Below are positions 35,316-46,419 of a stretch of 64,000 nucleotides of DNA, piece after piece. This DNA is from Oenanthe sinensis (lineage: Eukaryota; Streptophyta; Magnoliopsida; Apiales; Apiaceae). The position numbers and the translations under genes are program-made. How positions within the stretch are numbered: the stretch's first letter is position 1; each line of letters starts with the position of its first letter. Below the pieces are notes generated by a model. The model made no database searches. It saw only the letters and a program-made list of their open reading frames with translations, and was not told the origin of the DNA. The DNA lies in NCBI GenBank assembly GCA_028671895.1, contig CM053795.1:15769501-15833500 (forward strand), read 5' to 3'.

Positions 35316-36358
35316 TTTTTTTTTTTTGCTAAATGAAAAAATTTATAAATAAAGGAAAAGAATATACAAATCTAGGACATATCCCGCGATCAGGAAAACG
35401 ACGGACTCGACGCTAGAACCAAGCAACAAGCTGCACGTCAAGTAACTAAATCAATACAACTTAACCCCTTTTTCATTTAACATGGATAAACAATATAATG
35501 GAAACAATTATGACATTAATATAAAAGACTAGGAATGGACGGGTCCTGCAAAGCTATAGCTTGGAATTTTCTACACATGTGCACCTTTTCTCGAACCATT
35601 TGCTTTATTTATCTGATAGTAACTTGTATTGATTTACTTGAGTTAGCATGCAACCTACTATTTCGTTCCAACCATGCATGATAAACAGTCACCCGAACAA
35701 AAAAATATAAAATCTGCATTTTTATGTCCATGGGAGCACTCGTAATTGAAGAAACCCAATCCGTAGCTAGAGGAATCGGACTATAAGAAGAACAAACGGA
35801 CACTCCATGAGTATATATATGCTGGGCTATTTCATGCGACGTGACACACAGGGGACAAAATGGATCTACTTTCATGCCGAACTGCAGTATACTGTCCTTA
35901 GTTGGTAACATGTTTTTTAGGGCTAACCATAGGATGAAAGAACACTTGCGAATATGGAGAGAATGTCAAACAATCTGCAACCAATTAAGAGTAACACCAG
36001 TTCTTCTAATGGAATTCCAGAACTCAGAAATTTTGAGTTGAACACCAGAGCGACCATCCCAAAGTAGGACATGGCGACGAAACTGAACGATATTGGCATG
36101 ATTAGACACAGGTAATGACCAGTTACCATCATCTAAAAACGTACTAATGGTTGCCATAATCGTAGACTCAGTAACTGGGATTATCTCATGGCCAAATTGA
36201 TCCACCAGCGACATATTATTAATCCAAGGATCGTGCCACAGTAAAAAAGAAGGTTCCCTACCCACACAGTATTGAATAAGATGCCACGCTTCCTAGCGAA
36301 CCTGAAAAATATTTCTTAAGCTCCATGATAACTTACCAGGCCTACTAAAAGTCCAAAA
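35316..36358 (-). mobile_element. 5'-truncated, inactivated LINE (non-LTR retrotransposon)
   Basis: Read on the minus strand, about 36358 to 35609 encodes the C-terminal end of a plant LINE polyprotein. It carries the stretch GREPSFLLWHDPWINN, then FILWLALKNMLPTKD and FGMKVDPFCPLC, the zinc-binding 'reverse transcriptase-associated' region with its Cys pairs. It ends YHAWLERNSRLHANSS. Two in-frame stops break it: TAG before EAWHLIQYC (about 36293) and TGA in place of Trp (35965-35963). There is no RNase H domain after it. A 3' UTR of about 290 bases ends in an A-run, seen as T's at 35316-35327. It is a dead copy. Confidence 0.8.
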
Positions 36359-37845
36359 CCCTCGGTTGATTATTGAGCCTCATTGTTTGCAAACTAGTTT
36401 TTGAATTAATTGTCAGTTGTGATCATTTTTCTAAAAATTGGTAGACCATCGAACTGATTAAATTCACGATTATCTAATTAATCATGCTGGTTTATCCGAT
36501 TAATCTATGTTCTGTGCGATTCACATTTTTTATAACAATTGTTGTGATAAGAGTATAAAATGTGACAGCAAGAAAAAAGAAAAAATTGTTATAAACAAGC
36601 TGAATGATCACATATGCGAACATGATTACGTTAGCCGCTGTTTTTGGACGAGTTTTTCTACACTAGTAAGTACTATCTCACTCCCACCCAATTGTTAACG
36701 TTTCGGAGAGAAGGTCCGGCACGTATTTTAAAGTGCATATAGAGTATAATTTCATAACTTATTTTAAAAAAAATCTGAATAAAAAATACGTGTCGGACCT
36801 TCTCTCCGAAATGTTAACAATTGGGTGAGAATGGCCTGATACACCCTCAAAAGTTGATCTCGGGAACAAAATGTATATCAAATATAGAGCTAGACTCGAA
36901 AAACAATATTTAAACAGTGAACATGTATCGCATAGTCTTTTTAGCTCAACATATAGAAATCAAAACAGCTGATCGAGCAGTTATTTTGAAAAATCATAAA
37001 TTATAATGGCGAATTCCTAGGTTCTCCAATAAATTTATTGGATTTGGCTTCTTTTTTTTTGACAAGTTATTGGAATTGGCTTTCTATCAATAGAATCTCA
37101 TTATTTATACATAATGAATTAATATAGTATATTCATATCATATATCATAATTATTATGAAGATAACAATTAACATTTTTATTGGGACTAAATTTTTCTCA
37201 CTAATGTATTATCATATTATGTGTGTAATATGAAACCCGACATATACATATATATGCATTTACAAATAAAAACATGTCATATATTATGATAAAAAAAATT
37301 ATGAAAATATTTGTGGATATCCAACACTACTCAAAATTTATAGATATTGAGTATTTATTTTTGGAGAAAAATTAATATACTTCAATGTCAATTACATTGA
37401 TGGCGATCTTCTCGTAAGATGCTATAGAATTTTTTTTCCTGACGAAGGAATGGTGTTGTGAAACCGACAATACAAATGATGGGGGCTGTGAAAAGAGAAT
37501 TTATGTTATGCTAAGTCGCATAATAAAGTGAAATGAAATTTTAATTTAAATAATATTTATAAAAAAATTATTTTATTTCATTCATAAAAATCTAAACTAG
37601 AGCCTTTTTTTTAAATAAAAGTTACTTGCATTCGGTATACTTCTCCGAAATAAGTATATCTCCACTCCTAGGAATCTGACAAGCAACCCTTACTAGGCCA
37701 CATTATTATGCACGCTGCGGTTAAAAAATATGGGTCGCATATCGATTAACAAAAACCACTAGCAATTTTATCAAAGCGTTTAACTAAATCTACATAATTA
37801 CTAACAATGATATCAAAAAAAGTTTCCCCCTAATTTCATTGAGTG
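36359..37845. other. Spacer with repeat fragments
   Basis: No gene. It contains a repeat shared with 1185-1300 (here inverted, about 36440-36530) and the MITE at 36676-36839. The rest is AT-rich DNA without recognisable borders. The target site GAGTG of the LTR element ends at 37845. Confidence 0.4.
36676..36839. mobile_element. Stowaway-like MITE with long arms, 164 bp
   Basis: Two arms of about 52 bases, 36679-36730 and 36783-36834, are nearly perfect inverted copies (core CCCAATTGTTAACGTTTCGG against CCCAATTGTTAACATTTCGG). They are separated by an AT-rich loop. TA dinucleotides at 36674-36675 and 36840-36841 fit a TA target duplication. The transcript would fold into a long hairpin. Confidence 0.65.
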
Positions 37846-38679
37846 TGTTGTTGGAGGATTTTCGTAACAACGAATTTCGGAGGTTTTGCTGGAATAATAG
37901 AGCTAAAAGTATAATAATATGACTGTTAATGGGGATTAAAGCTTGTAAAAAAGATTAGGTTGGACTTGGGAGGTGTCTCGATTTGTCTCGTGTATCGGAT
38001 CCCTTTTGCCAAGATGCCTGCGTACGTATTTATATACGATCAAACCCACGCAGTTCTGTTATAATTGAATATATCCCCGAGAGACTTTAGGGATATATTT
38101 ATTAAATTTGGGAATTAATTGATTTTATCTGATATAATCTTTGCGTTGTGATACCTTCCTGATTTGAAGGATATCGTTTGGAGATATTTTCCGTAATTAA
38201 TGCATTGAGATTGATTCTTTCCTCGTTTCAGAGAGAGGATGTCTTGGAGATTAAGCAATTGATTATTAATGAAATTAATACTAAAAATAAAGGAAAATAA
38301 AAACACTATGCCAAAAATATGGCATAACAACTACTCCCCAGTTCTTCAGTGCAGCTTGCTGTAGTGGAGAACTAAGCATTCTTCAATTGCTGAAATATCT
38401 GAAAATAAAGATTAGTGAAAAATATGGAGCATCACAGTGCCCATAATTTCTATGCGGATGCAAGTAGACATCATGCGAGAACCAAAATAAGATATATGTT
38501 TTGCCAAGGTTTGTAAGTGCGCGAGCATAATAATTTTGTAAAAATTCATTGCGATCTTCGATGTCAAGTTAGGACCTTGGCTTTGTATATCCCGAATTGG
38601 TGTACACGCTTTGTAAGTGTCTATGCGAACCACACAAGAGTATGATGTCTTCAATCACCCCTGAACTCCCCTAGTCGGA

Positions 38680-39010
38680 GAGTGAGGCCTTCAATAAATT
38701 TTACCCATCTGAAGAGGTGGGCCTTCAATAAATTTTACCCATCTGAAGAAGTGGGCCTTCAATAATGTAAGATTTACCAGTCGACTCCATGTTGAGGAGG
38801 AAGATATTCCATAATGTAAGTTTTGCCCGTCGAATCCCCGTTAGGGATGAGGGTAATCCAGAATGCAAGTTTTGCTGTTGACTCCCTGTTGAGGAGGGCT
38901 TTCCAGAATGCATGTTTTGCCCGTCGACTCCCCGTTGAGAATGAGGGTAATCCAGAATGCAAGTTTTGCCCATCGAACTCCCCGTTGGAGGAGGAGGGCC
39001 TTCAAGGGGT
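38680..39010. repeat. Tandem repeat array inside the LTR element
   Basis: Two kinds of unit follow each other. The first is about 33 bp with the core GGGCCTTCAATAAATTTTAC (two-plus copies, 38682-38765). The second is about 45-49 bp with the core AATCCAGAATGCAAGTTTTG and CGACTCCCCGTTG (four-plus copies, 38810-39005). Such arrays lie near the 3' end of several plant Gypsy-type elements. Open frames across it simply translate the repeat. Confidence 0.85.
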
Positions 39011-39174
39011 TGCTGACTCCTTACTTCAAGCGTGTAACATTGCGGGAATTATCGTTTGCCATGGCTACCCCATTTGACAATTTAAGATCGCATGTTTGTA
39101 AAAACAAATCTTGAAGTATATGTATATTACCGCGACAATATTTACAAAATATTTTGAACACAATCCAAACGCAT

Positions 39175-39717
39175 TAGGGGTGAGCACGGTTCGGTTCGGT
39201 TCGGTTTTTGACCGAAACCGGAACCGGAACCGCATATCTTCGGTTTTAAAAATTGAAAACCGCAACCGCAACCGAACCATCGGTTTCGGTTTCGGTTTTA
39301 AAAAGACCGGTTCGGTTTTTATCGGTTCGGTTTCGGTTAAAAAACCGGATAAATAAAAATGAAAAAAAATATATAATTTAAATCATTATATTTTTACATT
39401 CAAATTTTATACAATCAAATATTTGATCACATTCTGCATAATAACACTACAAAAGAAATGTAAAAAACTTTAACAATCAAATTTTAAGGTTGAATCAACA
39501 AAATGTGAATGTTCTTTATCGTAGTATGCAATCTAAAAAACAAATAATCATGTCTAATGATGTTTACTCCTGATTATATGCTTTTTAATTGGAAAATAGA
39601 GGAATAAAATGTTGTAAAGGGGTTGTCATATTCTCACATTCAATATTAGTATAGTTGATGTTGTAATATGAAATATAATTGAAAAAATTATGTTCTAGGG
39701 AAATTTAATACTTAAAT

Positions 39718-39750
<33 letters not shown>

Positions 39751-39961
39751 TATATAATAAATTTATTTATTTTAATGATCGGTTCGGTTCGGTTTTTTTC
39801 GGTTCGGTTTTGACCTATAACCGGAACCGGAACCGAAAGTCTCAGTTTTTAAAAATCAAAAACCGCAACCGCCGGTTCAGTTTCGGTTTCGGTTTTTTCG
39901 GTTCGGTTTTCACCGGTTTCGGTTCGGTTTCGGTTTCAATTCGGTTTTTTGCTCAGCCCTA
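39175..39961. mobile_element. hAT-type non-autonomous element nested in the LTR element, 787 bp
   Basis: The ends TAGGGGTGAGCA and TGCTCAGCCCTA are inverted repeats with one mismatch. A perfect 8-bp duplication, AAACGCAT, flanks it at 39167-39174 and 39962-39969. About 180 bases at each end consist of dense CGGTT/AACCG words in both orientations (for example GGTTCGGTTCGGTT and CCGGAACCGGAACC), while the middle is plain AT-rich DNA. No coding sequence. Confidence 0.9.
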
Positions 39962-41071
39962 AAACGCATCCATAAATATGTCGATTTGAAAATGTCGTGA
40001 TGTATATATTTTTTCTAAAAATATGCTACTTCAAAGAATTTTGTTGAAGATAGTATGCTTTGCCATAGTGGCTAATATTTTTCTTTAAAATTATGCAGCT
40101 CGTACAATCTTATAAACATATCCACAATCATCAAAACAAAAATCTTGTACGATTGTTTTCTAAAATGTATGTGTCTCCCAAAATATTGGTTGCACAAATT
40201 TTCAATCACAATATATACCGCTCGCACGAATTTTTGGATAATAAAATATATTTCATGCATGACATCGATAAATAATATATGTGATTGCAGAAAATAAAGA
40301 CAGGAAAACTTATCTCGTATTTTTTTCAGATGGATATGATGTGTAGATATTGTGCTCCTTTTGATGATGAGAGTCCCAACACCATGATTTGCATGTAGTA
40401 GTCTACTCATCTTTTTTACTCCTCTCTATCGTTGTATTTTATTCAACACGCCATAACTCCATCGTTCGGTTCCCCATTGAAGTTGTCCAAAATATTTTTT
40501 TAACTCCCCATGTGTATTGTGTTTGCTTGATATGTCGTTTGTCCTCCACAAACGAAAATAAAGCCCTCCTTCTAGCGCCAATTGTTGTTGGAGGATTTTC
40601 GTAACAACGAATTTCGGAGGTTTTGCTGGAATAATAGAGCTAAAAGTATAATAATATGACTGTTAATGGGGATTAAAGCTTGTAAAAAAGATTGGGTTGG
40701 ACTTGGGAGGTGTCTCGATTTGTCTCGTGTATCGGATCCCTTTTGCCAAGATGCCTGCGTACGTATTTATATACGATCAAACCCACGCAGTTCTGTTATA
40801 ATTAAATATATCCCCGAGAGACTTTAGGGATATATTTATTAAATTTGGGAATTAATTGATTTTATCTGATATAATCTTTGCGTTGTGATACCTTCCTGAT
40901 TTGAAGGATATCGTTTGGAGATATTTTCCGTAATTAATGCATTGAGATTGATTCTTTCCTCGTTTCAGAGAGAGGATGTCTTCGAGATTAAGCAATTGAT
41001 TATTAATGAAATTAATACTAAAAATAAAGGAAAATAAAAACACTATGCCAAAAATATGGCATAACAGAGTG

Positions 41072-42083
41072 CATCCACCAAATTTTTTTGTATCGGACTC
41101 GAATATACATTTACGTCTTCTCCGATCTTTCATACACGACAGCGTCTCTTTCAAACTCAATGCTTCTACTTCTCTCGATTATCTAAACTAGAGTTTAAAT
41201 TCATTGAGAATCCAAATTAAATAAAATTATATTTATAATAATACGAATTCAAAATATATACATATTTGTATTATTTTATTAAATTTAAATATTAAAATTT
41301 TAGTACTCGATGTAATTGATATTTCGATTGAATTAGTTTATGATAATTGAGGTTAATTTTTAAAATTAATTTTTTATTTAAAATACAATTTTAAATAAAA
41401 TATACAAATTTTATTCGCTTCAAATATAAATATAAATAAAATATATTAAATATTATTCAAGAATATTTTTATGCATGATATTAATAAAATTTAAACTATT
41501 ATTATTAATAAAATAAATTCAGATAACATAAATAAAATAATATAAAATAAATAATAAAATATTTTAAAAAATTATTATAGCACTTATAATTAATTTATTG
41601 TTATTTAATTATTTAATAAAATAATATAAAATAAAAATATATCAACTAAAATATAACGTAAATTTTCAATTTAAAAAAAATCATATTAAATATTAATTAG
41701 ATATTTAGTAGACGATCATTTAGTTATTGTTGATCCTGATTTTTTTTACTATTACAAATTTTTTTAATTAACCCAATATTTTAGTATTATATTAATATTA
41801 TATTTACTTAAAATTTTGTTTAAATAATATTATATAAAATAGTGCTACAAACTATAATATAATCATATATTTCAATTTAATCAATACTCAAATTACTCCA
41901 TTCATTTGAAATTGCAACTTATTATTACATTAAATTTAAATAAAATTAAAATAATATATATATAATATTTTAAATAAATAGACTTATAAATTATAAATTT
42001 ATAAAAAAAATCTATTAGAAGAAATCTTAAAATCAGTATAAAAAAAGTGATTTTATTATTGCTAATCACAGTGGTGAATCGTG
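41072..42083. other. Very AT-rich spacer upstream of H2B
   Basis: No gene and no clear repeat borders between the LTR element and the H2B promoter. Confidence 0.4.
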
Positions 42084-42360
42084 ATTGGTGAGGTCAGGTA
42101 CTACCCGGACTCCCAAATTGATAAATCAAAATGTCGATATTCTCAATCCAAGCCGTCCAATATGAAATTCTCTCCTCACAAATCAACGGATTATCATATC
42201 GCCATGTCATCAATCCTCGTGAAACCTCCTAAACCAATCTCACACCATCACGCTCCCCTATATAATAACAATCCTCTGATCTGAAACTCTATCACAACGA
42301 AGACACCGTCATCATCTTGAATTTGTATTCATCTATTCCTCCTCCAAATTTGAAACCCTA
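42084..42360 (+). promoter_or_regulatory. Histone H2B promoter
   Basis: CCAAT boxes at 42084-42088 (as ATTGG), 42157-42161 and 42234-42238, a TATA box TATATAA at 42259-42265 and a telo-box AAACCCTA at 42353-42360, just before the ATG at 42373. I did not find the plant histone octamer CGCGGATC. Confidence 0.6.
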
Positions 42361-42372
42361 GCTTTCATCAAA

Positions 42373-42813
42373 ATGGCTCCTAAAGGAGAGAAGAAGCTTG
42401 CCGAGAAAAGGCCTGTCGAGAAAACCACGGTCGCCGAGAAAGCACCGGCGGAGAAGAAGCCCAAGGCCGGGAAGAAGCTCCCGAAAGAAGCTGGCGGAGC
42501 GTCAGCGGACAAGAAGAAGAAGAGAGTGAAGAAGAGCGTGGAGACGTACAAGATATACATCTTCAAGGTGCTGAAACAGGTTCATCCTGATATAGGAATC
42601 TCAAGCAAGGCCATGGGAATAATGAACAGTTTCATCAACGATATATTCGAGAAACTCGCACAGGAGTCATCTAAGCTCGCCAGGTACAACAAGAAGCCTA
42701 CTATCACTTCTCGCGAGATTCAGACTGCTGTTAGGCTTGTGCTCCCTGGTGAATTGGCCAAGCACGCTGTTTCTGAAGGCACCAAGGCGGTCACCAAGTT
42801 CACTAGCTCTTGA
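42373..42813 (+). CDS. Histone H2B
   Basis: An intronless frame of 146 residues, the normal size for plant H2B. The tail is rich in Lys, Ala and Glu (MAPKGEKKLAEKRP, repeated AEK motifs). The histone fold starts near KKSVETYKIYIFKVLKQVHP and includes IGISSKAMGIMNSF and YNKKPTITSREIQTAVRLVL. The end KHAVSEGTKAVTKFTSS contains the lysine that is ubiquitinated in plant H2B. H2B pairs with H2A in the nucleosome. The coding part is noticeably richer in G and C than the surroundings, as usual for highly expressed histone genes. The likely 3' UTR follows. Confidence 0.97.
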   Translation: MAPKGEKKLAEKRPVEKTTVAEKAPAEKKPKAGKKLPKEAGGASADKKKKRVKKSVETYKIYIFKVLKQVHPDIGISSKAMGIMNSFINDIFEKLAQESSKLARYNKKPTITSREIQTAVRLVLPGELAKHAVSEGTKAVTKFTSS

Positions 42814-43541
42814 ATTTAGGGTTTAATTGAATGTTTAGACTATATGATATAGTATGTGTTATGTTATTATCACTTGCTTTTGTAATGAAGTTTATCTCTT
42901 AGTTTTAATATTATTGAGTTGTTTGGGATTTTATTTGTCAGATTTATATGTTTAGAACAAAAAATAATACAATGAAATATGCGTATATTCTGCGTATAAT
43001 AACATTTTGCAAAGAAGGTACTAAGGCGGTCACCAAGTTCACTAGCTCTCAAGTGTTTGATGAATTGCTTAGATGAAATTGAGTTAAATTGCGTTGCTAG
43101 TTGGCTAGATATTAAGTGTTTGTTGAATTGTCTAAGATGAAATTCAATCTTTAGAATGTTTTGATCGTGTGTAAGTAATGGTTTTATTAATGGAAGGAAT
43201 GGTTTCTGTTATCTGCTTTTGAATTGAGTATAGTATAAAATTACATAATAATAAACTCTAAGAGAGAGGAAATAATAATAGAGAGATGGTATGATTGTAA
43301 TTTAATTTAGTTTTTTTTTTTGGTGATGTTATACGTAAAAAACACTAGTATACACAACGCACTTGTGAATTCGTGATGGAAGTGAAGCAGTTTAAAACGG
43401 AAAGAACAAGTCATTAACAGATCACACCAACACCCCCCATGCACTTGTGATTTCTTACACGCAAATCACATCCGTTACACACATTATCTATATATAATTC
43501 ATACTCTGTATTTTTTTCATAATTATTAAATCTGATGCACC
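42814..43541. other. Spacer with an echo of the H2B 3' end
   Basis: Bases 43014-43050 nearly repeat the last 12 codons of H2B (GAAGGTACTAAGGCGGTCAC, then CAAGTTCACTAGCTCT), about 240 bases downstream of the original. Two copies of a phrase like AAGTGTTTG(A/T)TGAATTG follow (about 43051 and 43115), so local duplication has happened. No other gene is seen. Confidence 0.65.
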
Positions 43542-43901
43542 ATGTCAGTTTCAGTCCTTTTACTATATGCTGCAACATGGACAATAGTTCTAATGGTAAT
43601 AGTGGCGGTGGCTTCGTTCTCGGCAGAGTTTGCGTTTGTCATGGCAGTGTTACCACCTTCGTCGTCTCTATCGCAATCTTGTAAAGCAGAGGGGCTGATT
43701 AGGGTGCCGGTGGAAGTTTCGGGCCAAGTGACGTGCTTTCCGGCAAGCATGGTGAAAAGATCAGGGTCGGATGTGTTTGTACCAATTGTGTGTTTGGCGT
43801 TGGTTGTCGTTGCCTCCGCTTCTGTGCTTCGAGCCATTGGATTTACGGTTGATGCTACTGATCATTATGATGATTATGCTGCTACAGAGCGGTTGATTTG
43901 A
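43542..43901 (+). CDS. Small plant membrane protein of unknown function
   Basis: A single-exon frame of 119 residues. The N-terminal segment LLLYAATWTIVLMVIVAVAS is a membrane anchor or uncleaved signal. A second hydrophobic segment, VFVPIVCLALVVVASASVL, lies near residues 78-97. Between them is a conserved-looking loop with two cysteines (SQSCKAEGLIRVP and GQVTCFPASMV). I recall similar short two-TM proteins from other dicots but know no function. The loop between the two segments probably faces the outside or the ER lumen. GC content is higher than the flanks, which supports a real gene. Confidence 0.7.
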   Translation: MSVSVLLLYAATWTIVLMVIVAVASFSAEFAFVMAVLPPSSSLSQSCKAEGLIRVPVEVSGQVTCFPASMVKRSGSDVFVPIVCLALVVVASASVLRAIGFTVDATDHYDDYAATERLI

Positions 43902-45173
43902 TTCACATTCTAATGTTTATGTACATGAATACATGATCCTAAAAATTTTGCATATCCCAACGTTTTCTCTCTCATTTTGGACTTTTGTAACTTTGAGTTA
44001 TTTTTATGACTTAATTACATATTGATGGCGTGTGGTTAATTTTTTTTGCATGAGAATAGCTAAATTATTAATTATGTCAAAATGGCTAATTGTTGAATTT
44101 CTCACGTAAGAGTCGACTCAAGGTTCCTTCCGTTAGTTCACAACTAGCGGCGTAGCGGTGTTAAAGGTTTTGAAATAAAATAATATTAAATTGCATTTGC
44201 ATGGTTGTAGTTCATTTTTTTCACATTATTGACTAAATTAAAAAATAATTATATTTCTGACCTAATATCACACAGTATGATCCATGGGATTGCACATGGG
44301 TCATGTTTAGCATGACTTGATTCATTCATTTGAAAATGATAAATGTTTAGTGTGACTTAGTTCATTCATTTGAAAGGACAGAGTACGGCCGCCCTTAATT
44401 TAAAAGAGATAATAATTATCTATAAAAATAATTTTTTGTTTTCATATCTATCCTCCCACTATGATTTTAGGTCAATAATATAATTATTGTTTTAATTTAG
44501 CCAACAATGTGGAAAATAAATTAAATTACAGTCATCAAAATGCAATTCAATCTTTTTTTTTAATTTCAAAAACCCCAACGTCGTTAGTTGTGAACTAACG
44601 GAAAAGATCCGGAGCCACCTAAATTAATAATTTATTCATTTTCGTGTAAAAAAATTAAATTGCATACCGTCAATCTGCAATTAAGTCTATTTTTATTTTA
44701 TTTTACGATTGTTTTTACTGTATACCTCACGTTAAAAGTTATATTTTTCCTACCTTCAATAAAAATTAGAGAAATTATAAAAGATTTTTTTTTTTTAGTT
44801 TTTGCGATTTTATTATCTTTTAAATTTTTATAAATTAATTTATAAAAAGTAATTATGGAACTACTATTTATATGGTGAGAAACCATACACCATTAAATCA
44901 TTTTATTTGTAATTGTGAAATTTTTTTTTTTTGCCAAAATGAACTGTAACTTAATTTCATCAAAATTCAAATATTTCAAGTAATCATAAAATTAGAGAAA
45001 CAAACGAAATCGTAATATTAAAAAATAATTTATGGCTCAAAGTCAAAAAGACTTACTGAATAATTTATTTTATATTTAATTATAAAATTTAACATTATTA
45101 TTATTCATTTTAAAAAAACATTATTATCATTCATTATACACTTACACCGTGCTCTTGAGATTTGTGTTGATGA
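43902..45173. other. Spacer with a long inverted repeat
   Basis: No gene. Bases about 44126-44185 (core TTCCGTTAGTTCACAACTAG) and about 44555-44605 (core CTAGTTGTGAACTAACGGAA in near-complement) face each other, with an internal duplication (GTTTAGCATGACTTGATTCA-type, about 44306 and 44346). This looks like a MITE-like inverted-repeat element of roughly 500 bp with unclear outer borders. Confidence 0.5.
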
Positions 45174-45178
45174 TTATA

Positions 45179-46262
45179 TGTTAGCGATTGTGGTGTAATC
45201 AGCAAAATATACTGTCATGTAATCATTGAGAGTATAATTAGTGGTCACGTGTAAACAGTACATTTGAAAGTGTTAGTTAGGTGATAATACATTTGAAAGT
45301 TAATATCTTGTATAAAAGAATAAAAATGAGTCATGTAGTAGAAGTTCACTAAGTGTTCATACACAACATGATTCAAAATTCAGACAACAAGTTTTGAATT
45401 ACTCAAGCCTATGATTGTACATTACAAGTGACATCACAATTAAAATAGACGACAACAACTATTTCATTGACAATAAACTTGACGAAAAATGGAGATTTGA
45501 AGATAACAAGTTTCACTAACAGCAAAGTTGGCGGAGTAGTTGACAACAACTTTGGCGGAATAGTTGACAACAGTTTTGGAAGACAATATGTTTCATGGAC
45601 TATCAAACTTGATAGTAAAGTATGCGGAGACGAATATACTATCATCAAAGAGAAGCTAAAAGTTGACAGTAAACTTTAAGTGAAGCTGCCAGTCTGTTTC
45701 AGGTAGCAGACTAGATAGTGAAAATAAAAAGAATGATTTTGACATTACTATCTAATTTGTCAAGTCTACTATTGTAACTTGAGAGAATTCAAGCAAAAGG
45801 TAAAGCGTGCTTAAAGAGTCTAAGATTTCTGCATATCTCAGAACTGTTTTATCTACAAATCGAATGAAGAGAATTTTGAATGGAAAAAGCAGAATTTCTA
45901 TTTTAAGTTTAGTTCTAGGAATAAGGGAAAGTACATTTGTAAGTGAGATATGTGTTTCATTATAAATACACATATCTCATAAGTAATTTCTCTTATACAA
46001 CCGAGCTATAAAATTCTCAAGTATAGAAACATTGGCAAACTCATTGTTATTGTATCTATCGAAGCTGGAATTATTTTCCAGACAGTTGTAGCGAAATAAA
46101 AATTAATGAAATTAATTTTTAAAATTTAAACACTTTGTTATTCTATCTGCTTTGTTTGTTTGCATCTCTAACTCGTTTATTATTATTCTTGTTAGCAAGA
46201 ATCCTTAATAATTAATCGAGTTGCATTCGACCCCATTTCTGCAACTATCATCTTAACTAACA
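45179..46262. mobile_element. Solo LTR, 1084 bp
   Basis: It starts TGTTAGCGATTG and ends ATCTTAACTAACA, a TG...CA unit with a perfect 6-bp inverted repeat (TGTTAG/CTAACA). A perfect 5-bp duplication, TTATA, flanks it at 45174-45178 and 46263-46267. A TATAAATACACA box near 45961 is where a plus-strand LTR promoter would be. Only one LTR is present. The 70-codon frame at 45467-45679 lies within it and is not taken as a gene. Confidence 0.8.
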
Positions 46263-46419
46263 TTATACTTTTACTTTTATATTTTTAATAACTAATACCT
46301 TACAAATAATAATCAAATCATATTTTTTGAAAATTAAAATTCTAAAATATTCCTTTAAATTCAAAAGATAACTTTTTTCTTTAAATATCTTTAACTCATA
46401 ATGTTTTTTTAAAATATTA

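Larger units (their letters stand above)
37846..41066 (-). mobile_element. Complete non-autonomous LTR retrotransposon, 3221 bp
   Basis: Two 484-bp LTRs (37846-38329 and 40583-41066) start TGTTGTTGGAGG and end GGCATAACA. A perfect 5-bp duplication, GAGTG, flanks the element at 37841-37845 and 41067-41071. I see only three differences between the LTRs (near positions 120, 210 and 400 of the LTR), so the insertion is recent. Orientation is minus: just inside the right LTR, reading left, comes ATTGGCGCTAGAAGGAGGGC, a primer-binding-site-like TGGCGC sequence. Just inside the left LTR is the purine tract CTGGGGAGTAGT. The 2.25-kb interior lacks gag and pol. It holds a tandem array (38680-39010) and a nested hAT-type element (39175-39961). 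Movement would need proteins from another element. Confidence 0.9.

Noticed and set aside
38725..39114. Frames of 62-84 codons with repeated peptide units
   Set aside because: They translate the tandem array of the LTR element in several frames at once and have no start context or relatives.
45467..45679. 70-codon frame with Gly/Asp repeats
   Set aside because: Lies inside a solo LTR and shows no similarity to retroelement proteins.
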